The notes under the pieces are model-generated. The model was not told the DNA's origin. It saw nothing but the letters and a program-made list of their open reading frames with translations, and made no database searches. Source: Pannonibacter sp. XCT-53 (GTDB lineage Bacteria > Pseudomonadota > Alphaproteobacteria > Rhizobiales > Stappiaceae). Taken from it: a stretch of DNA of 64,000 bases. Position numbers and translations under genes: made by a program. Numbering within the stretch: the stretch's first letter is position 1; every line of letters begins with the position of its first letter. The stretch lies in assembly GCF_009915765.1 (NCBI RefSeq), contig NZ_JAABLQ010000004.1, positions 203,847-267,846 on the forward strand, read 5' to 3'. Shown piece by piece: positions 52,416-61,149 of this stretch.

Positions 52416-54683
52416 ATGCGCAGCAATCTGGCCGGTCCGCGCCTGTTGCTCCGGCGGCTTCGCGAAGTCATGGCGGAGCCGATCAACGCGCAGGAGCGGC
52501 TTGACAAGATCGTGGTGCTGATCGCGGCCAACGTGGTCGCGGAAGTCTGCTCCGTGTACATCCTGCGCGCCGACGGCGTGCTGGAACTCTATGCCACCGA
52601 AGGTCTCAAGCGCGAGGCGGTGCACCAGGCATCGCTGCGCGTCGGTCAGGGCCTTGTCGGCCTGATCGCCGCCGAAGCGCGGCCGCTCAACCTTCCCAAC
52701 GCCCGCGCCCATCCCGCCTTCGCCTATCTGCCGGAGACCGGCGAAGAGGCCTACAATTCCTTCCTCGGTGTTCCCGTGCTGCGGGCCGGCCGGACGCTCG
52801 GCGTCCTGGTGGTGCAGAACAAGTCGCACCGGACCTATTACGAGGACGAGGTCGAGGCGCTGCAGACCACCGCGATGGTCATCGCGGAAATGGTCGCTGC
52901 CGGCGAGCTGGAGGCCATTGCCAAGCCGGGCACCGGTCTCGACCTGTCGCGGCCGATCCGCTTCGAGGCGGTGGGGCTTGCCGATGGCGTCGGCCTCGGC
53001 CACGTCGTGCTGCACGAGCCGCGCGTCGTCGTCACCAACCTGATCGCCGAGGACACGGACCACGAGCGCACACGCCTTGAAGGCGCCGTGAGCCGTCTGC
53101 GCCTGTCCATCGACAGCCTGCTGTCCAGCGGCGACATGGCCCAGTCGGGCGAGCACCGGGACGTGCTCGAGGCCTACCGGATGTTTGCCTATGACCAGGG
53201 CTGGATCCGCAAGATCGAGGAGGCCATCAACAATGGCCTCACCGCGGAAGCTGCCGTGGAAAAGGTCCAGAGCGACATGCGTGCCCGCATGCTGCGCCAG
53301 ACCGATCCCTATCTGCGCGAGCGGCTGCATGATCTGGATGACCTGGCGCACCGGCTCATCCGCGAGCTGATGGGCCGCCAGCACGGGTCGTCCACCGGCG
53401 TGCTGCCGAAGGATGCGATCATCGTCGCGCGCAACATGGGCGCCGCCGAGCTGCTCGACTACGGGCGCGACCGCATTCGCGGCGTCGTGCTCGAGGAAGG
53501 CGGCCCCACCAGCCACGTGACCATCGTGGCCCGGGCGCTCGGCATTGCCGCCGTCGGCCAGGTGCAGGACATCGTCAGCCTCGCCGATGCCGGCGACGCG
53601 ATCATCGTCGACGGGGCCTCGGGCGAGGTCTATCTGCGCCCGGCCACCGACGTGCAGGATGCCTATGCCGAGAAGGTCCGGTTCCGGGCCCGGCGCCAGG
53701 CGGAATACCGGCGCCTGCGCGCCAAGCCCTCGGTAACCAAGGACGGGGTCGAGGTGGCGCTGCAGATGAATGCCGGCCTGCTCGTCGACCTGCCGCACCT
53801 GTCCGAATCAGGGGCAGTCGGCGTCGGGCTGTTCCGCACCGAGCTGCAGTTCATGGTTGCCTCGTCCTTCCCGCGGCTGTCCGACCAGCAGAACCAGTAC
53901 ACCCAGGTGCTTGATGCGGCCGGTGGCAAGCCGGTGACATTCCGCTCGCTCGACATCGGCGGCGACAAGGTGCTGCCGTATCTCCGGGCGATCCATGAGG
54001 AAAACCCGGCGATGGGCTGGCGTGCGCTGCGCCTCGGTCTTGACCGTCCCGGCCTGCTGCGCACCCAGGTCCGCGCGCTGCTGCGGGCCGGCGCCGGGCG
54101 TGAGCTCAAGCTCATGTTCCCGATGGTGTCGGAGGTCGAGGAGTTCCATCGCGCCAAGGAGCTGGTGGACCGGGAACTGCGCCATTCCCGCCGTCACGGT
54201 CACGGCGTGCCGGACGTCATCCGTCTCGGGGCGATGATCGAGGTGCCGTCGCTGCTGTTCCAGCTGGAAGAGCTGATGCAGGCGGTGGATTTCGTCTCGG
54301 TCGGCTCCAACGACCTGTTCCAGTTCTTCAACGCGGTCGACCGCGGCAACACCCGCGTTGCCGACCGCTACGACACGCTCGGCACCGGCTTCCTGCGGGC
54401 GCTGAAGGCAATCACGGACGCGGCTGCCCGCCACCATGTGCCCGTGACCCTGTGCGGCGAGCTTGCCGGCAAGCCGCTCGAGGCCATGGCGCTGGTCGGC
54501 ATCGGCTTCCGGTCGCTGTCCATGTCTCCGGCTGCGCTGGGGCCGGTCAAGGCGATGGTCCGCAGCCTCGATCTCGGACGCCTGCAGGCGCGCCTGCTGC
54601 CGCGTCTCGAGCCGGGCCATCCCGACAAGGACCTGCGCCAGTTCCTACGCCAGTTTGCCGTCGAACAGGACGTCGCTCTCTAG
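52416..54683 (+). CDS. ptsP: Nitrogen-PTS enzyme I, PtsP
   Basis: A 755-residue PEP-protein phosphotransferase. An N-terminal GAF domain (about 20-160) precedes the EI domains. The phosphorylated His is H367 in GGPTSHVTIVARALG, and the PEP-binding domain includes LFRTELQFMVASSFPR and FRSLDIGGDKVLPYL. PtsP starts the regulatory PTS-Ntr relay in proteobacteria. It is immediately downstream of lysC, as in many alphaproteobacteria. Confidence 0.96.
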   Translation: MRSNLAGPRLLLRRLREVMAEPINAQERLDKIVVLIAANVVAEVCSVYILRADGVLELYATEGLKREAVHQASLRVGQGLVGLIAAEARPLNLPNARAHPAFAYLPETGEEAYNSFLGVPVLRAGRTLGVLVVQNKSHRTYYEDEVEALQTTAMVIAEMVAAGELEAIAKPGTGLDLSRPIRFEAVGLADGVGLGHVVLHEPRVVVTNLIAEDTDHERTRLEGAVSRLRLSIDSLLSSGDMAQSGEHRDVLEAYRMFAYDQGWIRKIEEAINNGLTAEAAVEKVQSDMRARMLRQTDPYLRERLHDLDDLAHRLIRELMGRQHGSSTGVLPKDAIIVARNMGAAELLDYGRDRIRGVVLEEGGPTSHVTIVARALGIAAVGQVQDIVSLADAGDAIIVDGASGEVYLRPATDVQDAYAEKVRFRARRQAEYRRLRAKPSVTKDGVEVALQMNAGLLVDLPHLSESGAVGVGLFRTELQFMVASSFPRLSDQQNQYTQVLDAAGGKPVTFRSLDIGGDKVLPYLRAIHEENPAMGWRALRLGLDRPGLLRTQVRALLRAGAGRELKLMFPMVSEVEEFHRAKELVDRELRHSRRHGHGVPDVIRLGAMIEVPSLLFQLEELMQAVDFVSVGSNDLFQFFNAVDRGNTRVADRYDTLGTGFLRALKAITDAAARHHVPVTLCGELAGKPLEAMALVGIGFRSLSMSPAALGPVKAMVRSLDLGRLQARLLPRLEPGHPDKDLRQFLRQFAVEQDVAL

Positions 54684-54740
54684 ACACCCATACACCCTGT
54701 GCCCGCGCCGGACTGGCCGCGCGGCCAAGGAGATGCGCGC

Positions 54741-55814
54741 ATGCTTGCGCAAGCCAAACTCGATACCCTTCTCGTCCGCTTCGCCGAAATCGAGCACCGC
54801 ATGTCGTCCAATCCGGACGCGGCGACCTATGTCCGCCTGTCGCGCGAGTATGCCGAGCTGGATCCGCTGGTCACCACCGTGCGGGCGCTGCGCAAGGCCG
54901 AGGAGGAGCTGGCCGGGGCCGAGCTGATGATCGCCGAGGCGGCCGGTGACCGGGAGATGCGGGAGCTGGCCGAGGCCGAACGCGAGGCGCTCACGGCCCG
55001 GGTGGCCGAGCTGACCCAGGCGGTGCGCATCGGCCTGCTGCCGAAGGATTCGGCCGACAAGAACGACGCCATCCTCGAGGTGCGTGCCGGCACGGGCGGC
55101 GATGAGGCCGCGCTCTTTGCCGGGGACCTGTTCCGCATGTATCAGCGATACGCCGACCTGCGCGGCTGGAAGGTCGAGCTGCTGTCGGCCAGCGCGGGCG
55201 AGGTGGGCGGCTTCAAGGAAGTGATTGCCTCGGTGACGGGCGAGAATGTCTTTGCCCGGCTGAAGTTCGAGTCCGGCGTGCACCGGGTGCAGCGGGTGCC
55301 CGAAACCGAATCGGGCGGGCGCATCCACACCTCTGCGGCGACGGTGGCCGTGCTGCCGCAGGCCGAGGACGTGGATGTGGAGATCCTCGACGCCGACCTG
55401 CGGATCGACACCTACCGCGCCTCGGGGGCAGGTGGACAGCACGTCAACACGACCGATTCCGCCGTGCGCATCACCCATCTGCCCACCGGCATCGTGGTGG
55501 CGGTCCAGGACGAGCGGTCGCAGCACAAGAACAAGGCGAAGGCGCTGCAGCTCTTGCGCGCCCGCATCTATGACGCGCAGCGCGAGAAGGCCGCGAGCGA
55601 GCGCACCGAGACCCGCCGGCTGCAGGTCGGCTCCGGTGACCGCTCCGAGCGCATCCGCACCTACAATTTCCCGCAGGGCCGTGTCACCGATCACCGCATC
55701 GGCCTGACCCTCTACAAGCTGGAGCAGATCCTGTCCGGCGAGGCGCTGGACGAGGTGATCGAGGCGCTCATCGTCGATCATCAGGCCACGCTGATGGCGG
55801 CCGAGGAGGGGTGA
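54741..55814 (+). CDS. prfA: Peptide chain release factor 1
   Basis: A 357-residue RF1 that recognises UAA and UAG. The peptidyl-tRNA hydrolysis motif GAGGQHVNTTDSAVRITHLP has Gln233 as the methylation target. The N-terminus MLAQAKLDTLLVRF fits the ATG at 54741, which has AAGGAG upstream. Its stop overlaps the prmC start by one base, coupling the factor to its methyltransferase. Confidence 0.97.
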   Translation: MLAQAKLDTLLVRFAEIEHRMSSNPDAATYVRLSREYAELDPLVTTVRALRKAEEELAGAELMIAEAAGDREMRELAEAEREALTARVAELTQAVRIGLLPKDSADKNDAILEVRAGTGGDEAALFAGDLFRMYQRYADLRGWKVELLSASAGEVGGFKEVIASVTGENVFARLKFESGVHRVQRVPETESGGRIHTSAATVAVLPQAEDVDVEILDADLRIDTYRASGAGGQHVNTTDSAVRITHLPTGIVVAVQDERSQHKNKAKALQLLRARIYDAQREKAASERTETRRLQVGSGDRSERIRTYNFPQGRVTDHRIGLTLYKLEQILSGEALDEVIEALIVDHQATLMAAEEG

Positions 55815-56659
55815 TGCAGACGCGCGGTCGCCTCTACCGCCATCTGCGCGACCGGTTCCGGGCGGCCGGGCTGCCGACTGCGGATCTCGACGCCCGCCTG
55901 CTGGCGGCGGCAGCCCTCGGCATCGATCCGGCCTCGCTGGTGCTCGATCCCGACGAGGCCGTGTCGGGGGAAGGTGCGGCCCTGGCCGAGGCGCATCTGC
56001 AGCACCGTCTCGCCGGAATGCCCGTCGGCCGCATCCTTGGCCGGCGCGAGTTCTTCGGGCTCGAGCTTGCGCTCTCCGCCGGCACGCTGGAGCCGCGGCC
56101 CGACACGGAGATCCTGGTCGAGGCCGTGCTGGCCCGCGTCTCTCCCGAGGCCCCGCTCCGGATTGCCGATCTCGGCACCGGCACCGGGGCGATCTGCCTG
56201 GCGCTGCTCGGCCGGCTGCCGCTGGCACTGGCGCTCGCGGTGGACCTGTCGCCCGATGCGCTGGCGACGGCGCGCGGCAACGCCCTGCGGCACGGTCTCG
56301 CCGGGCGGGTCCTGTTCCTGCAGGGCGACTACGCGGCTGCGCTTGCGCCCGGGCTTGACGTGATCGTCAGCAATCCGCCCTACATCAGCCACGCGGAGCT
56401 CGCTGCACTGGACCCCGGCGTGCGTGATCACGACCCGATTCTGGCGCTCGACGGCGGTGCGGACGGGCTTGATGCCTATCGTGTTCTTGCGCCGCAATGT
56501 CATGACCTTCTGCGCCACGGCGGGCTGCTGGCATGCGAGATCGGAGCCGCACAAGGTGCGTCCGTGGCAGGCCTGTTTGCCGCAGCCGGCTTTCAACGCA
56601 TTGAGATCGTTCAGGATCTGGCCGGCCTTGATCGCGTTGTGCTGGGCTGGAAGATCTGA
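55814..56659 (+). CDS. prmC: Release factor glutamine methyltransferase
   Basis: A 281-residue N5-glutamine methyltransferase acting on the GGQ motif of RF1 and RF2. The SAM motif LRIADLGTGTGAICLALLG and the catalytic VSNPPYISHAEL are intact, and RILGRREFFGLELALS is conserved. It overlaps prfA in a TGATG arrangement; the GTG at 55811 would add one Met. The adjacent prfA supports this identity. Confidence 0.95.
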   Translation: MQTRGRLYRHLRDRFRAAGLPTADLDARLLAAAALGIDPASLVLDPDEAVSGEGAALAEAHLQHRLAGMPVGRILGRREFFGLELALSAGTLEPRPDTEILVEAVLARVSPEAPLRIADLGTGTGAICLALLGRLPLALALAVDLSPDALATARGNALRHGLAGRVLFLQGDYAAALAPGLDVIVSNPPYISHAELAALDPGVRDHDPILALDGGADGLDAYRVLAPQCHDLLRHGGLLACEIGAAQGASVAGLFAAAGFQRIEIVQDLAGLDRVVLGWKI

Positions 56660-57055
56660 CTGAAACCGGTCTTTTTGTGCGGAAAAAGGGCTTGGAAATC
56701 TGCCGGGAACGGGCTAGTTTCACCTCGCCGAAGCCGGAATGACGCAATCGGGGCAGGACTATACTGCCTGCTCGGCGATCTAGCCTGGACGGGGATATCG
56801 GGCCAAACGATCGCGACGCGTTTTGGGAACCGATGAATTTCAAAAAGCTCCGGCATTCGGTCTGTCGCAGATGATGGCGAACGCAGTCTCATTCTACGGG
56901 ACGGAGCGGTCGCATCGGGCTTTGCTAACAGGCGGGCGTTTGGCCGCCGGGCGCTGATCTGTCGTCATGGCGGTCACGACCGGAGGTGTGCAGGCGACGC
57001 CACGTGATTGATCGGCCGGGTGCCGGTCGCCGTTCCCTTAAGAGATAACGGCAGG
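56660..57055. other. 0.4 kb untranslated region upstream of the DUF4167 gene
   Basis: No gene is visible. The part 56840-57000 has several short inverted segments, including GGCGGGCGTTTGGCCGCCGGGCG near 56935-56955, and reads like a structured leader. I can neither name a riboswitch or RNA family nor exclude a small protein. Confidence 0.35.
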
Positions 57056-58021
57056 ATGAGACCAGGAAATCAAAACAAGCAGCGTATGCGTGGCAGGGGT
57101 GGCCGCAAGGGACCCAACCCGCTTAACCGGACGTTTGAATCGAACGGACCGGACGTGAAGATCCGTGGGACGGCTCTGCATATCGCGGAGAAGTACCAGC
57201 AGTTGGCCCGCGATGCCCAGGCAGCCGGTGACCGTGTGATGTCGGAAAACTATTTCCAGCACGCCGAGCACTACCTGCGCATCGTTGCGGCTGCCCAACC
57301 CAACATGCTGTCCGCCAATGGCCTGCGGTTCGACGGGGCGCATGAGGACGAGGACGACGAGGACATCGGCGGCGAGCGTTTCGAGCAGATCGATCGCCCC
57401 GAACGGTCCGATCGTGCGGAACGCCCCGAGCGGGCTGAACGCGGCGAACGTCCCGACCGCATGGAGCGGGGCGAGCGGTACGACCGAGGTGACCGTCCCG
57501 ACCGGGGCGAGCGTCCGGACCGGGGCGAGCGCCCCGAGCGGAGCGAGCGCCCGGAGCGTGGCGATCGTCCCGATCGTGCCGAGCGTGGCGACCGTCCGGA
57601 GCGCGGCAACCGCGACCGCCGGGATCGTGGCGAGCGCTACGAACGGGCGGCCCGTCCGGTGGACTATGTCACCGCCGACACGCCGCAGCCTTTCATCGAG
57701 AGCATGCCCGTGATCGACCTGAGCGGTCAGGCCACCCGCGGCCCGGTCGCCCATGACGAGGCGGAAGACCAGGTGTTCGATGCCGGGCACGAGGGGGGCG
57801 AGGATGACAAGCCGCGCCGCCGTCTGCGTGGCACCCGGGGTCGTGGCCAGCGCCGCGGCGCGGACGAGGCCGAGGCCGCACCGGCCGAGGTTGTCGAGCC
57901 CGTTGCCGCCGCACCGGAAGCGGATGCAGGCGAGGCCGGCGAGGCCAAGCCGCGGGTCCGCCGCGCCCCGCGCCCGCGCCGTCCGAAGGACGCCGAGGCC
58001 GTCGCGGGCAGCGACGCCTGA
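57056..58021 (+). CDS. DUF4167 protein with long Arg-rich charged repeat
   Basis: A 321-residue protein. The N-terminal domain (about 1-85) is DUF4167: MRPGNQNKQRMRGRGGRKGP, NGPDVKIRGTALHIAEKYQQ and MSENYFQHAEHYLRI. Residues about 115-205 are a low-complexity region of repeated Glu-Arg/Asp-Arg words (GERPDRGERPERSERP). The C-terminus is again Arg-rich (KPRRRLRGTRGRGQRRG). The composition suggests an RNA-binding or disordered protein. It is placed between prmC and clpB. Confidence 0.85.
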   Translation: MRPGNQNKQRMRGRGGRKGPNPLNRTFESNGPDVKIRGTALHIAEKYQQLARDAQAAGDRVMSENYFQHAEHYLRIVAAAQPNMLSANGLRFDGAHEDEDDEDIGGERFEQIDRPERSDRAERPERAERGERPDRMERGERYDRGDRPDRGERPDRGERPERSERPERGDRPDRAERGDRPERGNRDRRDRGERYERAARPVDYVTADTPQPFIESMPVIDLSGQATRGPVAHDEAEDQVFDAGHEGGEDDKPRRRLRGTRGRGQRRGADEAEAAPAEVVEPVAAAPEADAGEAGEAKPRVRRAPRPRRPKDAEAVAGSDA

Positions 58022-58386
58022 CCGGCCTGTCCTGACTGGCCAGCCCTTGCCGGCACGTCCTTGCCGGCCTGTCCTGTCCGACCAATCCTCAAGACGGCGT
58101 CCGGGTCCCCGGGCGCCGTCTTGTCGTTCCGGCGCCGGCACGGGACTGCCCCGCCCCATATCGACCTGTTCCGCCTCCGGCGGCACAGGTCGGGGATCGC
58201 TCCAGCGCCAGGCGAGCCTCGGCTGTTAGGAAAGATCCGGAGTTGCCGGGCCTCCCCCTTTTGTTGTCGATTTGCAACACTATATCGGAGAGGCCATCGC
58301 AAGGATGGCGCGGTCGCCCGCTTGCCGGGGGCCGCAGTCCGATACGCCGGCCATGCTTCGGGTGGACCGGCGGCAAGGAGGTCATG
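58022..58386. other. Spacer before clpB with a possible heat-shock promoter
   Basis: No gene seen. The first 60 bases carry degenerate copies of TGCCGGC/CCTGTCC words. A candidate sigma32-type promoter is at 58258-58285. Confidence 0.5.
58258..58285 (+). promoter_or_regulatory. Possible sigma32 promoter of clpB
   Basis: CTTTTG and CTATAT are separated by 16 bases. The -10 region CACTATATCGG is close to the alphaproteobacterial RpoH form; the -35 is weak. It lies about 100 bases before clpB. TGTTG and CAACA flank the interval as a short inverted repeat. Confidence 0.35.
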
Positions 58387-60984
58387 ATGAACATCGAGAA
58401 ATTCACCGAGCGGGCGCGCGGCTTCATCCAGTCGGCCCAGACCTATGCGCTGGGGCAGGGACACCAGCAGTTTCTTCCCGACCACATTCTGAAGGTGCTC
58501 CTCGACGATCCCGAAGGCATGGCCTCCGGTCTGATCGACCGTGCGGGCGGGCGTTCGCGCGAGGCCAAGGCCGAGGTCGACCGGGCGCTGGAAAAGCTGC
58601 CCAGGGTGTCGGGCGGTTCGGGCCAGCTCTACATGGCCGCGCCGACGGCCCGCTTCTTCGATCAGGCCGAGAAGCTCGCCGACAAGGCGGGCGACAGTTT
58701 CGTCACCGTCGAGCGCATGCTGCTCGCGCTGGCTATGGATGCCGACAGCGAGCCGGGCAAGATCCTGGCGCGCGCGGGCGTGACGCCGGCGGCGCTGAAC
58801 CAGGCGATCAACGCCCTGCGCAAGGGCCGCACCGCCCAGTCGGCCAGCGCGGAAAACCAGTATGACGCGCTGAAGAAATATGCCCGCGACCTGACCCAGG
58901 TGGCGCGTGACGGCAAGCTTGATCCGGTGATCGGCCGCGACGAGGAGATCCGCCGCACCATCCAGGTGCTGTCGCGTCGCACCAAGAACAACCCGGTGCT
59001 GATCGGCGAGCCGGGCGTTGGCAAGACGGCCATCGCCGAGGGCCTGGCCCTGCGCATCGTCAATGGCGATGTGCCGGAATCGCTGAAGGACAAGCAGCTC
59101 CTGGCCCTGGATCTCGGCGCTCTCATCGCCGGGGCCAAGTATCGCGGCGAGTTCGAGGAACGGCTGAAGGCGATCCTGTCGGAGGTCGAGGCGGCCGCCG
59201 GGGGCGTGATCCTGTTCATTGACGAGATGCACACGCTGGTGGGGGCGGGCAAGGCGGATGGGGCGATGGATGCCTCCAACCTGCTGAAGCCTGCGCTCGC
59301 GCGCGGCGAGCTGCATTGCGTCGGTGCCACCACGCTCGACGAGTACCGCAAGCACGTGGAGAAGGATGCGGCCCTTGCCCGTCGCTTCCAGCCGGTCTTT
59401 GTCAGTGAACCGACGGTCGAGGACACGATCTCCATCCTGCGCGGCATCAAGGAGAAGTATGAGCTGCATCACGGGGTGCGCATCACAGACAGCGCCATCG
59501 TGTCGGCCGCGACCCTCTCCAACCGGTACATCACCGACCGGTTCCTGCCGGACAAGGCGATCGACCTGATGGACGAGGCCGCCAGCCGTCTGCGCATGCA
59601 GGTGGATTCCAAGCCGGAAGAGCTTGATGAACTGGACCGCCGCATCATCCAGCTCAAGATCGAGCGTGAGGCGCTGAAGAAGGAAAGCGATGCGGCCACG
59701 CTCGACCGTCTGGGCAAGCTCGAGAAGGAGCTGTCGGAGCTGGAGCAGGCGTCGGCCGAGCTCACCGGCCGCTGGCAGGCGGAGAAGGCCAAGCTGACCT
59801 CCGAGCAGAAGCTGAAGGAACAGCTCGACCAGGCGCGCGGCGAACTCGAGAAGGCGCAGCGCCAGGGCAATCTCGCCCGGGCCGGCGAGCTTGCCTATGG
59901 CGTCATCCCGGAGCTTGAGCGCAAGCTGGCCGAAGGTGCATCCGCATTGCAGAAAGGGGCGATGGTCGATGAGGCCGTGACCTCCAGCCACATCGCCCAG
60001 GTGGTGTCGAAGTGGACCGGCATTCCGGTCGACAAGATGCTGGAAGGCGAACGCGACAAGCTGCTGCGCATGGAGGACGAGCTGGCCCGCCGTGTGGTCG
60101 GGCAGGCGGAAGCCATTCATGCGGTGTCGACCGCCGTGCGCCGCGCCCGCGCCGGCCTGCAGGATCCGAACCGGCCGATCGGCTCGTTCATGTTCCTCGG
60201 GCCGACCGGCGTCGGCAAGACCGAGCTGACCAAGGCGCTGGCCTCGTTCCTCTTCGATGACGACACGGCCATGGTGCGCATCGACATGTCGGAGTTCATG
60301 GAGAAACACTCCGTGGCCCGGCTGATCGGCGCGCCTCCGGGCTATGTCGGCTACGAGGAAGGCGGCACGCTGACCGAAGCCGTGCGGCGGCGCCCCTATC
60401 AGGTCGTGCTGTTCGACGAGATCGAGAAGGCCCATGCGGATGTCTTCAACGTGCTGCTGCAGGTGCTGGATGACGGCCGGCTGACCGATGGCCAGGGCCG
60501 GACGGTGGACTTCCGCAACACGCTCATCATCATGACCTCGAACCTCGGGGCCGAGTATCTCGTCAGCCAGCCCGAGGGGCAGGATTCCGATGCTGTCCGC
60601 AGCGAGGTGATGGAGGTCGTGCGCGGTCATTTCCGCCCCGAGTTCCTCAACCGGCTTGACGAGATCGTGCTGTTCCACCGGCTGCAGCGCAACCAGATGG
60701 CCTCCATCGTGGAGATCCAGCTCGGCCGCCTGCGGTCGCTGCTGGCCGACCGGAAGATCCGGCTCGATCTCGACGAGGGCGCGGTCGGCTGGCTGTCGCA
60801 GAAGGGGTATGATCCGGCCTATGGCGCCCGTCCGCTGAAGCGGGTGATCCAGAAGGAGGTGCAGGATCCGCTGGCCGAGAAGATCCTTGCCGGCGAGATC
60901 CAGGACGGGGACCACATCTCCGTCTCGGCCGGAACCGATCGTCTGCTGTTCAGCCGCACGGCGGACCAGTCGGTGGCGGCCTGA
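58387..60984 (+). CDS. clpB: ATP-dependent chaperone ClpB
   Basis: An 865-residue disaggregase. It has the Clp N domain (about 1-145), AAA1 with Walker A GEPGVGKTAIAEG, the long coiled-coil M domain (about 410-525), and AAA2 with GPTGVGKTELTKALA. It rescues aggregated proteins with DnaK. The second ATG of the ATGATG pair (58387) is preferred because AGGAGG lies at better spacing; 58384 adds one Met. A repeat array starts at its stop codon. Confidence 0.97.
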   Translation: MNIEKFTERARGFIQSAQTYALGQGHQQFLPDHILKVLLDDPEGMASGLIDRAGGRSREAKAEVDRALEKLPRVSGGSGQLYMAAPTARFFDQAEKLADKAGDSFVTVERMLLALAMDADSEPGKILARAGVTPAALNQAINALRKGRTAQSASAENQYDALKKYARDLTQVARDGKLDPVIGRDEEIRRTIQVLSRRTKNNPVLIGEPGVGKTAIAEGLALRIVNGDVPESLKDKQLLALDLGALIAGAKYRGEFEERLKAILSEVEAAAGGVILFIDEMHTLVGAGKADGAMDASNLLKPALARGELHCVGATTLDEYRKHVEKDAALARRFQPVFVSEPTVEDTISILRGIKEKYELHHGVRITDSAIVSAATLSNRYITDRFLPDKAIDLMDEAASRLRMQVDSKPEELDELDRRIIQLKIEREALKKESDAATLDRLGKLEKELSELEQASAELTGRWQAEKAKLTSEQKLKEQLDQARGELEKAQRQGNLARAGELAYGVIPELERKLAEGASALQKGAMVDEAVTSSHIAQVVSKWTGIPVDKMLEGERDKLLRMEDELARRVVGQAEAIHAVSTAVRRARAGLQDPNRPIGSFMFLGPTGVGKTELTKALASFLFDDDTAMVRIDMSEFMEKHSVARLIGAPPGYVGYEEGGTLTEAVRRRPYQVVLFDEIEKAHADVFNVLLQVLDDGRLTDGQGRTVDFRNTLIIMTSNLGAEYLVSQPEGQDSDAVRSEVMEVVRGHFRPEFLNRLDEIVLFHRLQRNQMASIVEIQLGRLRSLLADRKIRLDLDEGAVGWLSQKGYDPAYGARPLKRVIQKEVQDPLAEKILAGEIQDGDHISVSAGTDRLLFSRTADQSVAA

Positions 60985-61054
60985 TCGACAGCTGCCTGAT
61001 CAACAGCTGCCTGACTGACAGCTGCCTGATCGACAGCTGACTGATCGACAGCAG
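60980..61054. repeat. Tandem array, 5 x 15 bp, starting at the clpB stop codon
   Basis: Five units of CCTGATCGACAGCTG (variants CCTGATCAACAGCTG, CCTGACTGACAGCTG, ACTGATCGACAGCAG) follow without gaps. The clpB stop TGA lies in the first unit, so the TGA is repeated every 15 bases in the same frame. Confidence 0.9.
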
Positions 61055-61067
61055 AGCGCAGAAACGG

Positions 61068-61095
61068 AAACGGCCCGCGCGTGCGGGCCGTTTTT
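61068..61095. terminator. Bidirectional terminator of clpB
   Basis: An 11-bp stem AAACGGCCCGC / GCGGGCCGTTT with a 4-base loop, followed by two more T residues on the plus strand. It lies between convergent clpB and M23 peptidase genes. Confidence 0.85.
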
Positions 61096-61149
61096 CTGTC
61101 CGGTCTGCGGTGTGAATTCCGGGTCAGGCGCGGGCGGGCAGGGCGTCCC

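Noticed and set aside
57727..60915. Very long minus-strand open frame opposite clpB and the DUF4167 gene
   Set aside because: It mirrors clpB codon usage and has no domain; the plus-strand genes are certain.
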